From the NCBI RefSeq assembly GCF_007655135.1, contig NC_045127.1, positions 42,977,538 to 43,041,537 on the forward strand: DNA of 64,000 bases. Reading direction: 5' to 3'. This document shows, piece after piece, positions 46,713-58,649 of the stretch. The translations under genes and the position numbers were made by a program. The notes below the pieces were generated by a model. It saw only the letters and a list, made by a program, of their open reading frames with translations. It was not told where the DNA came from and searched no databases. The DNA is from Punica granatum (lineage: Eukaryota; Streptophyta; Magnoliopsida; Myrtales; Lythraceae). Numbering within the stretch: position 1 is the stretch's first letter; the number at the start of each line of letters is the position of its first letter.

Positions 46713-48099
46713 GAGTAAATTAATGATATGTCATCGAGATGCATGTTATATCAAATTCGACCTAAAAATTTTTTTACATCAAATTGAGCCTTGAGAGATT
46801 AAGTGTACATCAAATTCGACATCAAGAAATTTTTTACATCAAGTTGAACCTTGAGAAATTAAGTATATATCAAATCCGACCTCAAAATTTTTTTGCATCA
46901 AATTGAACCTTGAGAGATTAAATGTATATCAAATCCGACCTTCCGTAGGAATGCCGTCCAACAATGGATGTAAAATTTTGATATGGCATTCAACAGCTGA
47001 TGTTGCATTGTTTGATCGTTTTCTTCCATTTTTTTTATTATTCCTCATTTATGTTTGGTTTAAAAAAAGTATTTCTTACAGTTTCCTCACTTTTCAGTTA
47101 GAGGTGGGAAATACTTCCTCCTCCCGGTGTGTCCTCCTTAATCTCTGGTGCTCTCGGCGTAGACCCGCCAATCACTGCCGCTGTAATCTCTCCGTCACCC
47201 TCTCTCTCCTTGCCTCTAGCTCTCTATACTTTGCCATGCCTAACTGTATCGTGTGTCCCCGCGGGCTTATCCACCGCACGTCTGCCAACTCTTTTTTTCT
47301 TTTTTCCCTTCTCCTTCTCTCTTGATGTCTGGGTATTCTTTTCTGATGGGTAAGTATCAAAATTTAGGGCTTTGTCTCAATTTGGAACAATGATCTCAAT
47401 TTATCTAGTAGCATTTTCTATTGTTCCAGTGATAGAATCCCATATTGATTCATTAACAGCACTGTTGTTTCCCCAAGAGATGCAAGCACGAGACGATTTT
47501 TCTATTCCTTTAAATGCATATGTTTTAATCGATTCTTGCCTCAATTGCTGCTATGATTTTTTTTTTCTTTTGGTGTCCAGCTTTGATTTTAATGAGAAAA
47601 TAGCAAATATTTTTGCAAATCTTTATGCTTACTAGTTGGTTTGTAAATACATTTGATAACTAGATTTAGAAAGCTCAATCAAACCGTTCTTTTGGTTCGC
47701 AGTTCTTTTAACCTTTAATTTAGTTTTGTTGGAAAATATGATTACACAGGGGTAAGATGAGTAATAAGATAGGGAATGACTAAAATTGAAATAAAATAAA
47801 TATATAATGTCATAAAACAATGAGAATGGGCAATATGATGGAAGAAAACAATCAAACAATGCTACATCAGTTGTTGAATGCTAGATTAGATTTTTCCATC
47901 CATTTTTGGAAGGCACTTTGACGGAATATTGTATTTGATGTACACTTAATCTCTCAATATGTAATTTGATGTAAAAAATTTCTTGAGGTCAGATTTGATG
48001 TACACTTAATCTCTCAAGGTTCAATTTGATGTAAAAAATTTATTGAGGTTGGATTTGATGTAAAATGTATCTCTCGAGAACCAAATCATTAATTTACTC
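46713..48099. mobile_element. Mutator-like element with repeat-bearing inverted ends, 1.39 kb
   Basis: The left arm (about 46713-47032) and right arm (about 47840-48099) are inverted copies starting GAGTAAATTAATGAT. Both contain three to four tandem subunits of about 60-65 bp built from TACATCAAAT(T/C)... and TTGAGAGATTAAGTGTA, and both end with GATGT(T/A)GCATTGTTTGAT. The roughly 800-bp centre is GC-richer around 47100-47290, and I do not recognise it; it may be captured host DNA. No transposase is seen. The flanks are T-rich, so a target duplication (about 7 of 9 matching) is not decisive. Confidence 0.75.
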
Positions 48100-48419
48100 T
48101 TTTTTTAATTATAAGAGCGAATATAAAAAATTTCATTAAAATTCAAATAATTGCATGTAAATTTTTCTAAAGTAAAAAAATAATGAGAGCCTCCTCTCGG
48201 CCCTTCACAGTCCATCTCTCAGAGTGGGGATATGATATTGGCAAATGGGAGGATTACCGCTGCTCTTTACGAGAAAGTCTTATATGTAACAGAGTCCACT
48301 TGGCAAAATTACAATTCTCTACGATATCCCAATTTCTATTGATTTTTAAAAATATCATAAAAATAGAAATTTTTAAGCTTGCGTTTCGTTTTCCAGTTGA
48401 ATAAGTGATTCAACTCAAT
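48100..48419. other. Intergenic DNA, no gene recognised
   Basis: No gene, RNA or element end is supported in this short stretch. Confidence 0.4.
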
Positions 48420-48692
48420 TTGATTTTGTGCAATAATTGCAAGTGTTGCGAAATATATTGATGTATAAGAATATACATATGTATGTATATATGTGTGAAA
48501 GTATATGGATAATTTATTATTAAAAAATTAATTATAAAAAGTAGATAAGAAATTTATTATAGAAAATGGTTATGAAAAATATGAGTAAGAAATTATCATT
48601 AACTAGCAAAAACAGATAAAACAGTAATGATTATATTATTAAATTTTGGAAAGACTATAATTGAGTTGATTAAAATTATCATTTAAAAAACA
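48420..48692. mobile_element. Probable MITE (family A, copy 2)
   Basis: It aligns with 1255-1505: a shared ATAATTGCAA, a TATGTATGTATATATGTG-like stretch, TTATTAAAAAATTAATTATAA and AAACAGTAATGATTATA. It ends in AAACAAACAAA-type sequence like copy 1. It is shorter and lacks the outer 230 bp at the left end. No coding sequence is present. Confidence 0.5.
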
Positions 48693-49326
48693 AACAAATA
48701 ATTCCAATTTAGTAGCAGTCTTTTATTAACTAATGGTTCGTATTTTGTGATTTTACCATGTAGATTCCGTCATATATATCCATTACACACGAGACTTTCT
48801 CGCTCTTTAAGGACACGGAGCCTTTTGTCTTGTGACAATTCGGCCGCATTCCCTTGCCAACCACTGGAATCGAATCGAATTGAAGAAAAATCGTCATTTC
48901 TTACCGATTCCCCCACAATTCTCGGCGCTAGATGAGGAAAATCTTGATCTGTTACTATCTTTGATTCAAACTGGCCTTCTATGTTAATCCAGCATATTTT
49001 ACACGATTACTTATCATACTTCCCACTAAAATGTCATCTTATCCTTTTTCTATAAGTAGATATCTTCTAATTCAATCTCTTTTCTTCACAAATAGCAGGC
49101 TCATGTGCCGAGGAAGATGGTACGAAAGTAGAAAATTGAAGGGGATAACAGAATTACACCTTGAACTTCTTGAGAAATATACACTGTCATGTATAACTCT
49201 TTACTTAGTATTTGACACGTTATTGAACTCATAACACTTATTTCTTACATTTTTCTTGACTTTTGATTAGAACTAACACATACCACTTGAGGTGTTAGTA
49301 TCAATAATATTTTCTCGAACTTCTTA
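48693..49326. other. Intergenic DNA, no gene recognised
   Basis: Short open frames at 48747-49234 show no known domain or splice structure. Confidence 0.4.
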
Positions 49327-49864
49327 TGGGGTGTTTGGTTCACCAAACCTAATACCCTATTCCGGAAAGTTATTCCCGACTTTCTATCGTATATTGCTGC
49401 GTTAATTGTAAAAATGAATTGTTATAACCCCTTTCCAAGTTAAAATTTTACGATGACTAGTTATTACATCAGGGATGAACGCAGGATTTAAATTGATGAG
49501 AGGCGAGGTCTTTGAACGGACATGTAAGATCTTTTTTGAGTTAGTGGATGTATACAAGAAATTTCATCAAATTTTTTAAAAAATATATATAAATTTTCTT
49601 AGGATGTCAAAATTTTAGAGAGGAGGCAACTGTTTCTTAGTCTCGCAATCCAAACACTTGATATTCTCAAATTATAATCATGGACCACACATGTTATCTC
49701 TATACAATAGATAATTATTGTACCATTATCCACATTCTCAATAATTTAATATGTTTATCAAATATAATAATATCATATTTTAATTTATAATGATTTCACA
49801 GTTAAATTTTCATTATAATCGTACCATTATCGGTAATTAAACGATATTTGAACCGAATGACCTC
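49327..49864. mobile_element. Possible PIF/Harbinger-type (Tourist-like) MITE
   Basis: The left end reads GGGGTGTTTGGTTCA, and the complement of the right end reads GAGGTCATTCGGTTCA. TTA trinucleotides at 49324-49326 and 49865-49867 fit the TWA target duplication of this superfamily. The ends match only imperfectly and there is no coding sequence. Confidence 0.4.
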
Positions 49865-50098
49865 TTAATCTGGAGTTAAAAGTGAGTTTTACCGTATCGA
49901 ATGTCCTTACCTTCTTGGTTTTTTTTTTCCAATATGCACTACTTGACATCCGAAAGCTCACTAAATATAAAACTCTACTAATCATGAATTTCTCTATTTA
50001 TAAAATTCATTTATATTTTATTAAAAAAAAAGTTGTCCAATCACTTAAGTTAATCCATTTTTGATCCTTTGTGACTATCTCAGAAAGCTCATACCCGG

Positions 50099-50197
50099 TG
50101 TCAGCACCCAATTTCGGTCCATCGGCTCCAGGGGGCAAAATCGTCATTTTCCAATTTATTACCTTTTTTTAAATAATAATAATAATAATAATAAATA

Positions 50198-50234
<37 letters not shown>

Positions 50235-53093
50235 CGGGCAAGCTGGGCAGCGCTCACCGGTTGCCCGTGATCCCGCCGGCCCAAAATATATATATATATA
50301 TATATTCGGGTAGGCCGAGTAGGGCCGGGCAGCGCTCACCGGCTGCCAGCTATCCCCGCTGGCCCAGAACCCCCAAATCGCGGGTATCCGCGATTTTCCC
50401 CGAAGATCGGTCGAAATCTTAACGGAAAAGGGTAAGAGATTGCAATTAAATGGACAGAAAGACAATTCGAAGGAAGACGAACAGAACCCAGTGAGAGAAA
50501 ACGGGAAATTTGCTCTCGTTTTGGGGAATTTTGAAATCGGACGAATTCGGAACCTTCGCCGGAAAACCGCAAAATTTTCCCCGATCCCGACTGTTTTAAC
50601 CCCGGTGAGGCCCAGATCGGCCACGGCGAAGCGTCAGCGGTGTCCAGAACCGTCACCGGCGTCCATTCCAGCCCTCACCGCGGCGTCCAGGGGCAAGAAC
50701 CGCCGCTCGCAGCGTCGTCACCGCCGTTCTCGGCAATCCCGACCGCCCGCAGGCTAACGGGCCTCAGCCCATTTCTCTTGTTTCGCAGGTCCAGCCCAAA
50801 TCCATTCGGCCCAACGCGCTCAGTCCGGCCCAGCGTTCTTCCAGGAGGTTTCTCCTTCGGGCGGGCAGTCCAATTCGACCCGATTCATCCGGCGATTTTT
50901 TTTTATTTTTACAAAATCACCCCTCAACTTTCCGAACTAGGTAAATTCTCGACTTAGTAGCATGATTAGGGCTCCTTTCCTGAATATTAATGCTTGCTTG
51001 ATGGATATGATGTGAAATGAGCGTTCTTGGGTTGCGTGGGTGATCGAATTTGTCCCGAACTAGATTTTACGAACTTTCTATTCTGTCCCATTTTAGTCCA
51101 GAGGACGCATTTTATTTCATTTTATTTTTTAGATCTGCCCTGAACTCTAAAATTCTTTTCCGTCAAGCCCAGCCATTTTCGCCATTTTCCAATCGGTCCT
51201 TGAATTTTTCCAGAATTTTTATAAGCATCCCAAAAACTTTTCAAGTTGTTTCAGTTTAGTCCCGGGGCCATTTTTCACCCTTTTCAGATCTGCCCCGAAT
51301 TTCAAAATTCTTTTCAATCAAGCCCAGTCAGTTTACTATTTTCCAATCAGTCCTGAAATTCCCAGAATTTTTCAAGCATCCCGAGGAACTTTCCAACTTG
51401 TTTCAGTTTAGTCCTGGGGCCATTTTTTTGTTTTCAGATCAGTCCAGATTTTCAAATTCATTTCAAACAAGTCCTAGGACATTTTCAGTAATTTTTTCAT
51501 AGTTCCCAATATTTCATAATTTTCAAATCGGTCCCCGAAACTTCATCAGAATTTTCAAATCTGTCCCTGCTCTTTTAAAATCGTTCAATTCAGTCCCCTG
51601 GACATTTTCTAAAAATATCCGACCCTTTCCTACTTGGATCACCGACCGATAATGTATGTGCCCCATTTAAATATTTTATTTTTGTAATTATATGTATACA
51701 ACGTGACAATGTCGGAAATTAGAGTTTATCGGGCGGTCAATTAATGGCCATCTCGACGACTCGAAATCCGTAGACTAAAGCATTCGGCAAATTTCTAATT
51801 AACCTAAAATTCTGCATACGGGATAATCGGGACGTTAAATTTGGCTAAATTAAATCACTTGACTATTTATTGTACGAACCGATTAATAATCCGTAATCGC
51901 ATCGACAGTTCAAGAACTGTTAGTCACTCCCTTTTTAAATTCACAATTTCAAAAGCATTGAGATACGTGCTACGTAATCTTGATTTTTCATACACACACA
52001 TATTTTTCGATTCAAGGGGGATGATTATCAGTTCTTGTCTTGCCGTCACTCTAGTATAGGTTTGTGTTTAGAACGAGTTAAAATATGGAAAAACAGATTA
52101 ATCTCAAACTCGGCTTAAATCAAACATGGGCAATAGTCAAATAGAGGGTTAGGTTTTAGGTGAAAATACTCTTAATCTATAAAAGCCATATTATCACGAT
52201 ACATAATAATCTAAAAATAATCCACACATTTGAGACTTGACTATGGACATCATGTCTTTGGGGCCGTTAAAATGATGTCGAATGCTACATGCCCTATCTA
52301 TCACTCATTTTGTTTGTTTTAGGGTAGGATTTGCATGCCAAAATACCCCGGTTAATAATCAGTTAATTCACGTAAATTCGGCGATAACAAAACCTCATTG
52401 TTTGTTTATTTGAGCTTGCTTGTTACATATTTGCACTTGTTTGTTATGCGGATCGAGCCTGATGCTTTAGGACTCGATTCACACTGGGTCCAACGCGCAT
52501 AACCGTCGATCACGAGGTCCTATACCCCATACACCGAGTGCGCATTTAATTTAATTTTCGGTCTTTTCCAAACCATACGGAGAGCATGAGTGAAATAATG
52601 GCCGAAGGCGAACCGACCGGGATTTAGTCATTGTAATTTATCTTTTATTTGAGATAAGGATTTATGTTGTATATTTATTTCATGTAATAATCCTGGTCGG
52701 AGAGTGGACGGTACGAGGATTTCTTCGAATTTAGAATATCAAAACGGGCGAGTCAAATGCAACCCTAAATTATGTGGTAAATAAATAAAATGGCAAGTCT
52801 CGCAAGCTAGAGTACCGAAAGGGCGTGTGAGATATAAGCCCACATGTAATAGAACTCCCGAATTCGGAATTTCAGGTTCCGTACAGACCGTTGCCTTAGC
52901 ATTTTAGGTGTACCCCTTACCCCTAGACCCGGATAACTTGCCTGCCCTCGATCTTCGGGTCGTAAAATGGCAAGTGGCGATTCATTCTCACGTGCGTCTA
53001 TCGTGCGTTCCCGGGAAGGTGGACACTCTCAAGCCGCGTTGCATTTAGGCGCGCGCATGCGTGCCCCAACGAGATAAAATTCGGGTGTGCACA
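50099..53093. mobile_element. Probable solo LTR of a Ty3/gypsy-like element, about 3 kb
   Basis: The left edge is TGTCAGCACC and the right edge is GGTGTGCACA, so the ends are near-inverse TG...CA termini. Inside are (AATA)n and (AT)n tracts at 50177-50230 and degenerate phrases such as TTTCAGTTTAGTCC repeated across 51060-51640, a style I know from long LTRs of the Tat/Ogre type. No gag-pol sequence is next to it and no second copy is in the window. The flanking 5-mers CCCGG and TCCGC match poorly, so the call is tentative. All open frames here are regarded as chance. Confidence 0.5.
51117..51440. repeat. Two degenerate tandem units of about 165 bp
   Basis: AGATCTGCCC(T/C)GAA, AAGCCCAG, TTTTCCAATC, AAGCATCCC and TTTCAGTTTAGTCC occur in the same order twice, from about 51131 and 51289. 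They lie within the probable solo LTR and are non-coding. Confidence 0.6.
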
Positions 53094-54410
53094 TCCGCCA
53101 TGTGTTCCACGAGCGCATACCTGTTTTGTGTTGTTTCTTTTTCTCTTCCACGAAACAGGCTTCTGTCTTTCATTTGTCAAACCTCGAAGCCTTCGCCTAA
53201 ATCGAATGCTGTCATGCTTTCGATCAGGGGGGAACAAAAAAAAAGGAAGGAATGCTGTGATGTGATGCTGCTCAGCCTGCTCTTCCACTCGGAAAAAAGG
53301 CTGGACTTGGCTTTCTGGGCCTGCTGTGTTGTTGTTGGCCCATCACTTTGGCCTGGAACATCGACATTCGACGTCGGCTTTGGTGGGACCACGTCCAGTT
53401 GTCCACGCCCCAGTCATAATTTGGCAGCTTTGGTGATTACTGATTTCCAAATTACCAGCGTCATGTTTTTCTTGGCGTTTCACGGAGAGATCACGAAGTA
53501 TTATCAACCGGGGACGGATTCAAGAATTTGGTCCAAGGGGGACAAATTCCGAAAGGGGGTATACTTAACATAACGCGTGAGAAATTTTATATTGTCCATA
53601 CTCACATAGTAGTTATGCATATATGTCCATATTTAACTGCAAAAAAAAGACTCTGGAATACCTGGAAAAAAAAAAGACTCTGGAAATCATTATTGTATGT
53701 TTTCAACGTGGTTTGCAGGATTCCTAAGGTCAAAAGTTTACAATTTCGGTTTCGATGTCAATGAATGCTTAGGACGGTGTAGATTTTGGGGATTAACATC
53801 GTATATGAAAGAACGATTTAGGAGATACTGTGACTATGTCAAATTCATATATCAATTCCCCTTTTTTATATAAGTACAAGTGAACTGTCCCTGCCCAAAA
53901 CCCTATTAGATCCATCAATTTTGTCGTCTTTTGGAAAATCAGCAAATGAACTAATTGGAATTCCAGCAATGGCGCTTGCTTTAAAATTTCGGTCGCTTCA
54001 CAAGCACTCCCAATCATGCCAGATGTGATTGGTCTTAATGGGGTCTTCCGAGCTATGTGTTCGTCATGGCAATAGTATAACAATCCTAACAATCATTATA
54101 ATATAAAAAGCCGAGTCACAAGACATGATCGTAAAATCCTCAGCTCTACATGAATTGATCTTTTAACTGAAATGGGAGATTAGAGAAAAAAGAGAACCCA
54201 AATTTTGAATTAATACGGCCGAGTGTGGTGGAGTGGGTTTTACAAGATTCATTGTTCTTCTAGTAGGCGTCTTTTTCTTTTTCTTTTTCTTCTTCTTCCT
54301 TCTTTTCCCTGCATTGCCCCTGCCTTACCTCTATGAAATTTCATGTTGCAAAATTATGAAACACGTGTATGGTCCAGATTCTATCTATTGTTTAAAGGCT
54401 TAAATAAAAA
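53094..54410. other. Intergenic DNA, no gene recognised
   Basis: A 170-codon plus-strand open frame at 53061-53573 crosses the proposed LTR boundary and has no recognisable domain. A CTTTTT-rich tract lies at 54269-54300. No gene is supported. Confidence 0.4.
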
Positions 54411-54530
54411 TAGGGATATTCATGAGCTTTTATAAATGGGGGTGACCCTTCCCAGACTTTAATGGGTAGTTAAAGGGTTTTTCCTATTGGATCATGAGAA
54501 GAGTTTAGGAATTTTTCATCAAAACTTAAG

Positions 54531-56982
54531 GCTACGTTTGATTCGCTGGAATGCAATTGATATGGAATAGAATAGATATGAAATAAAATAGACGGGGAAT
54601 ATAATAGAAATTCTGATGAATTTTTTTTGTTTGATTGGAGGGAATAACAAAACTGAAATTTATAATTCCGATGCTTGGTTGACTTGAATAAAGAATAGAA
54701 AGAACATAATTAGGATGAAAAGACAGAAATGCCGTTCATTCTAAATCTAATAGGGTTTTATAGGATAAATAAATAACTTTAATGATGATTTTTATAATTA
54801 ATAAAAAATAAACATTTTAAATAATTTAAAAGTAAATATTTTTCGAAAATTAATTATTTTAATTAAATTACTGAAAAATTATGATTATTAATAAAAGTAA
54901 TTATTTTAATTAGAAATAGTAAAATTATTAATATTTAAATGTTTATTAATAATGAATTAATAATATTATTTTTTTAGTTGTAATTATTAGAAGTAACTAT
55001 TTTAAGAAATTAATATGCATAATTAATAAAAAAATTCTTAATAAAAACATATTCTCTTATAATAAAAAATTACGTACATTATAATTTAATTATTAATTAA
55101 ATAATTAACAAAGAATAGTCATTTTTACTTAAGGATTTCGTGTTCCTTACAATAATTTTCTTTTTAGAATAATTTTATTTTTTCAGGGACTGAGACTAAT
55201 CCCATTTGGATTTAAAATCTTCAATATTGTAGTTTTTCACATACTAATCTTTTTTTAAAAAATCCATTTTTCACAATTCCTTGATGAGAATTTATTTGTA
55301 AATCTATTTTCACGATAAGAATTGAAAAATAAAAGGATTATCGACCAAAGTTACTTTGTTCGAATTCCGGAGATGAACACCGTCAAACTAGTAGAAGTTT
55401 TCGTTCACTGGACCAACGAATTTCGTACTTAAATGCTCAAGGCAGAATGTGATAAGACCAAAGATGAGGAATGTTACACTTTGCTTGACAATTAACATAT
55501 ACAGTACAACATTCATCCCAAAACAAAGGGACATATGCAGTACATATTGAATAATACAAGGAGGAAAACATACACACAAACATTTTAGTATACATTTGAA
55601 TACACACAGATAGAGCAACGACTTTCCTCTTCTTACTCTTACTCTGCAAACTCAAGCGATCCATAACTGCAAAATGGATTCAAAATATATTACAGTAGTC
55701 TTATAATCAATGTAGAGAAGTAGTGAATGAGAGCACATTCTTGTCAAGGGCATGAGCTATTTAGTTAGAAAAGTGCCTTATTTCATTTGAAAACGTATGT
55801 CCCCAGAGTTCAAAGAAGCAGGTAGTAGTTGTTCATTCATTTGTTCATCATCAGAGAGTACAACTCCAAGAATTATCCCTCGATAACTCCCCGAGATAAT
55901 GAAGCCATACTAGTCATATTCCATTCCACTCTTCTCCGTAACCGTAAGCAGAAAACATTGTGGTAGTAGGAACAAACATACAACAGAAAACACACATCAG
56001 CAGAGGCAGTAAGAACAAACATACAACAGAAAACACACATCAGCAGAGGCAGTAAGAACAAACAACACTTTCCACAACATAAAACACACATATCAATCAG
56101 CAAACACCATTTCCAACACTAAGGTAGTAGGAAACAACACTTTCAGCACTGAGAGGGAGTAGCAAACAACACATAAGGAGCACCGAGGTAGTAAGAACAA
56201 ACATCTCAGTTGAATCAACAAACATATCAATATGCTTCGGGGTAGAGGAAAAGCGAAATTCGTTTCCCCAAATCACCCCCTCAGAAGAATCAAAACCGGA
56301 GACTATGCCTTCAAGACAACCTAAGAGCTTCGAAAACCCGACCCCAAAACGAAAAACCTACATGAAATTCGAAAACCTAACCTGAAAATCAATTGCATGA
56401 ACTTAAAATTGAAAAACCTAACTTGATAATCGACTGCCATTAACTTAAAATTGAAAGCTCGGACTTGATAAGCAGCGGGAAAAACCTAATTACAACGGAT
56501 TCCTGAGGTAGAAAGCGAGCAGATAACTTCGGCAGAGTGAGAGGATCAATGTCTTCAAGCGGGGAATGGGTTGACGAGCGAGCTTCAACTCGCGGACTGG
56601 AGTCGCCGAGTAGACTGGCGAAGTCGAGTTGTTGAGGGGCGGAGCTTCGAGGGAGGATTCGTAGTCGGAGCAAGGCTTAAGCACTTCTCAGCTTGGGTTG
56701 CTCTGGCATTACAGTCGTGAAGTAGAGAGATAGAACGATAGCATGAGATTGAAATTACTGAAGAAACGTGAGGGCATTTTCGTCTTTTCACATCCTTTTT
56801 CAGGATACACAATGGCTATTCCGGACATTCAATGGAGGCTTTCAAATTCCTTATGAAAGCCGGATTGTGATGCCCATCCGGAATAAGTATTCTGCATCAT
56901 AAGCAAACCAAACGTCGGAATGCGGATTCCATATGGAATACACAGGGAATGGAATAGGTTTTCCTGCGAACCAAACATGCCC
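54531..56982. mobile_element. PIF/Harbinger-type element, 2.45 kb, nested
   Basis: The left end GGCTACGTTTGATTCGC and the complement of the right end GGGCATGTTTGGTTCGC are inverted repeats. TAA trinucleotides directly flank it (54528-54530 and 56983-56985), matching the TWA duplication of this superfamily. The interior has an AT-rich arm (54780-55130) and a mixed core (55400-56700) in which I do not recognise a transposase or Myb-like gene. It is either non-autonomous or too decayed to read by eye. Confidence 0.65.
55971..56056. repeat. Two exact 43-bp tandem repeats
   Basis: Positions 55971-56013 and 56014-56056 are identical and start AACAAACATACAACAG. They sit in the core of the Harbinger-type element. 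An open frame crossing them on the minus strand is an artefact of the repeat. Confidence 0.9.
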
Positions 56983-57572
56983 TAAGGGCTTGGGAAGGGT
57001 TTAGTATTTTGCATCAAAACCCATCCCAAACCCATTAAGATATATTACTAAAATTCCCACATTCATTTGTTAATTTTACAAAATAACCTTCAATTAGTAT
57101 TCACTCATCACCTTCACCCTTGACATATTCTACTTGTGCCTGTCATCTCTGCCCTTCTTTCTCTGCTATTCCAGCCTCTCCCCATCGGTCAAGTACCGAT
57201 CTTCTCAAACTATCACACAATTCCATTGAAATCTATTGTTTCCTCCTCGTTGTATTGGTAAAACTCGATGTTATTAACCTCTTTCGAGAGTGATATTAAT
57301 TTAATCGATGTTTTTATTCTTGATACTCGTTTGATATAATATTTGCTCTATTATCGCTGCTATTCAGGTTTTTCTTTTATAATGGCTAAAAGTGCATTTA
57401 CGGGTAAAAGAAGGGGTTTTTGGTGGGAATCCGTTAACTTAGTAGGAAGGATTTGAAATTTTTTCTCTAAATTCTTAATGGATTTGGGAAGAATTTGGAG
57501 CCCTACGATTTCTAAAGGGTTTGGATTTGGGAAAGGATCCAGCTGTCCCAAACTCTACCCATGAACATTCCT

Positions 57573-58649
57573 AAATAAAAACAATTACGGTAGTTAATTT
57601 TTTAGTCAACCACCATAGAATTTCCACTAGCAATACAATGAAATTGTTTGATATTGCCATCCACAATATCCACAATTCATAAAGATCTCATTGTATTTTA
57701 GGAGAATATCAAGTTGACTCAACTCAATATATATAGTAGAGGTGAGGATAGCAAAAGAGCACAATAAATAAAATGAGCTTTTTCGTCCTTGCCAAATGAA
57801 TTGCCTACTCTTTCTAGTAACTTTCCCAAGAATACAATCGGGGACTACGATGCCGTTCATTCCGAGTTCAAGTATCAAATGTGTCAATGGAAGACCGCAT
57901 ACTCTGTTCCACACATAAATTGTATGGACCCCTCTGGGCGGCCTGTTTAATGAGCAGTAACAACTAGCCTATAGGGAGAGCAACTGTGGGGTCTCTGTCT
58001 CTGATGCAAAATCCATAAGCTTATATCCCTTTCACCATCTTCATTTTTCTTCTTCATTGGGACCCTCCACGACTTCCGGACAAGATAATGTCGCTATGCG
58101 CTTTGAGTTAACTAATTGATGCAAGTTTTAATGTCGAATATGAGTCATCGATGTAATAGCTTGTTGAGCGTGAACTGCCCCTTTTCATCAAAAGCAATAG
58201 ACCTAATCTTGAACCTTTTTTCCCAGCCATATTCTGATTGGCTAATTAATTATAACCCAAAAGATTTTCTGCTCATATTACATAGCTTCTACTTAAAAGT
58301 GAGTTCTGGACCTTCTGGTCAAAGTAGGCTTTAGGGCTTATCTTCTCTGGTTGATGAATCCACGATCCATCACATGTGCATCTTATGAGATATTTTCGTT
58401 TTGATGGATGGATATCTTGAAAAACCAACAGTAAACTCTTTTCTGTTTTTTTTCCCCCTCCAAAGTATGTGATTCTATCGAAAAACCAAATGATAATACC
58501 GGCAGCACTATAAAAGCTCGTCATCATGCCACGTATATCTTTTCTTTGAAAAATGTAGATAAATGCGCATGGAAATTTCAAATAATCATTAATCAGGAAA
58601 ATGGTTATGGAGTTTAATGAAAAATCTCACATGACTTGGGAAAAGGACA
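57573..58649. other. Intergenic DNA, one unrecognised open frame
   Basis: A minus-strand open frame at 57627-57914 contains ELGMNGIVVPDCILGKVTRK, which reads like coding sequence, but I cannot assign a family and find no splice partners. A further open frame at 58273-58581 shows nothing known. Decayed gene or element fragments are possible. Confidence 0.3.

Larger units (their letters stand above)
54411..57572. mobile_element. Long-TIR (Mutator-like) element interrupted by a Harbinger-type element
   Basis: The left end TAGGGATATTCATG and the complement of the right end TAGGAATGTTCATG are inverted copies, and similarity continues inward through phrases such as CCCTTCCCA/CCTTTCCCAAA. Identical 9-mers AAATAAAAA flank it at 54402-54410 and 57573-57581, the duplication length expected for Mutator-like elements, though A-rich. 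Without the nested insertion it is about 710 bp and non-coding. Confidence 0.55.

Noticed and set aside
46903..47353. Plus-strand open frames, Ser/Leu-rich
   Set aside because: They begin in the inverted arm of the element and run through pyrimidine-rich sequence; no splice or domain evidence.
50169..50957. Overlapping open frames on both strands in a GC-rich patch
   Set aside because: They lie inside the probable LTR, run into (AT)n repeats and show no domain.
53061..53573. Plus-strand open frame of 170 codons
   Set aside because: It spans the proposed end of the solo LTR and contains low-complexity K/R-rich and Cys-rich text without family similarity.
55873..56103. Cys-rich minus-strand open frame
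   Set aside because: It is produced by two exact 43-bp repeats and has no known pattern.
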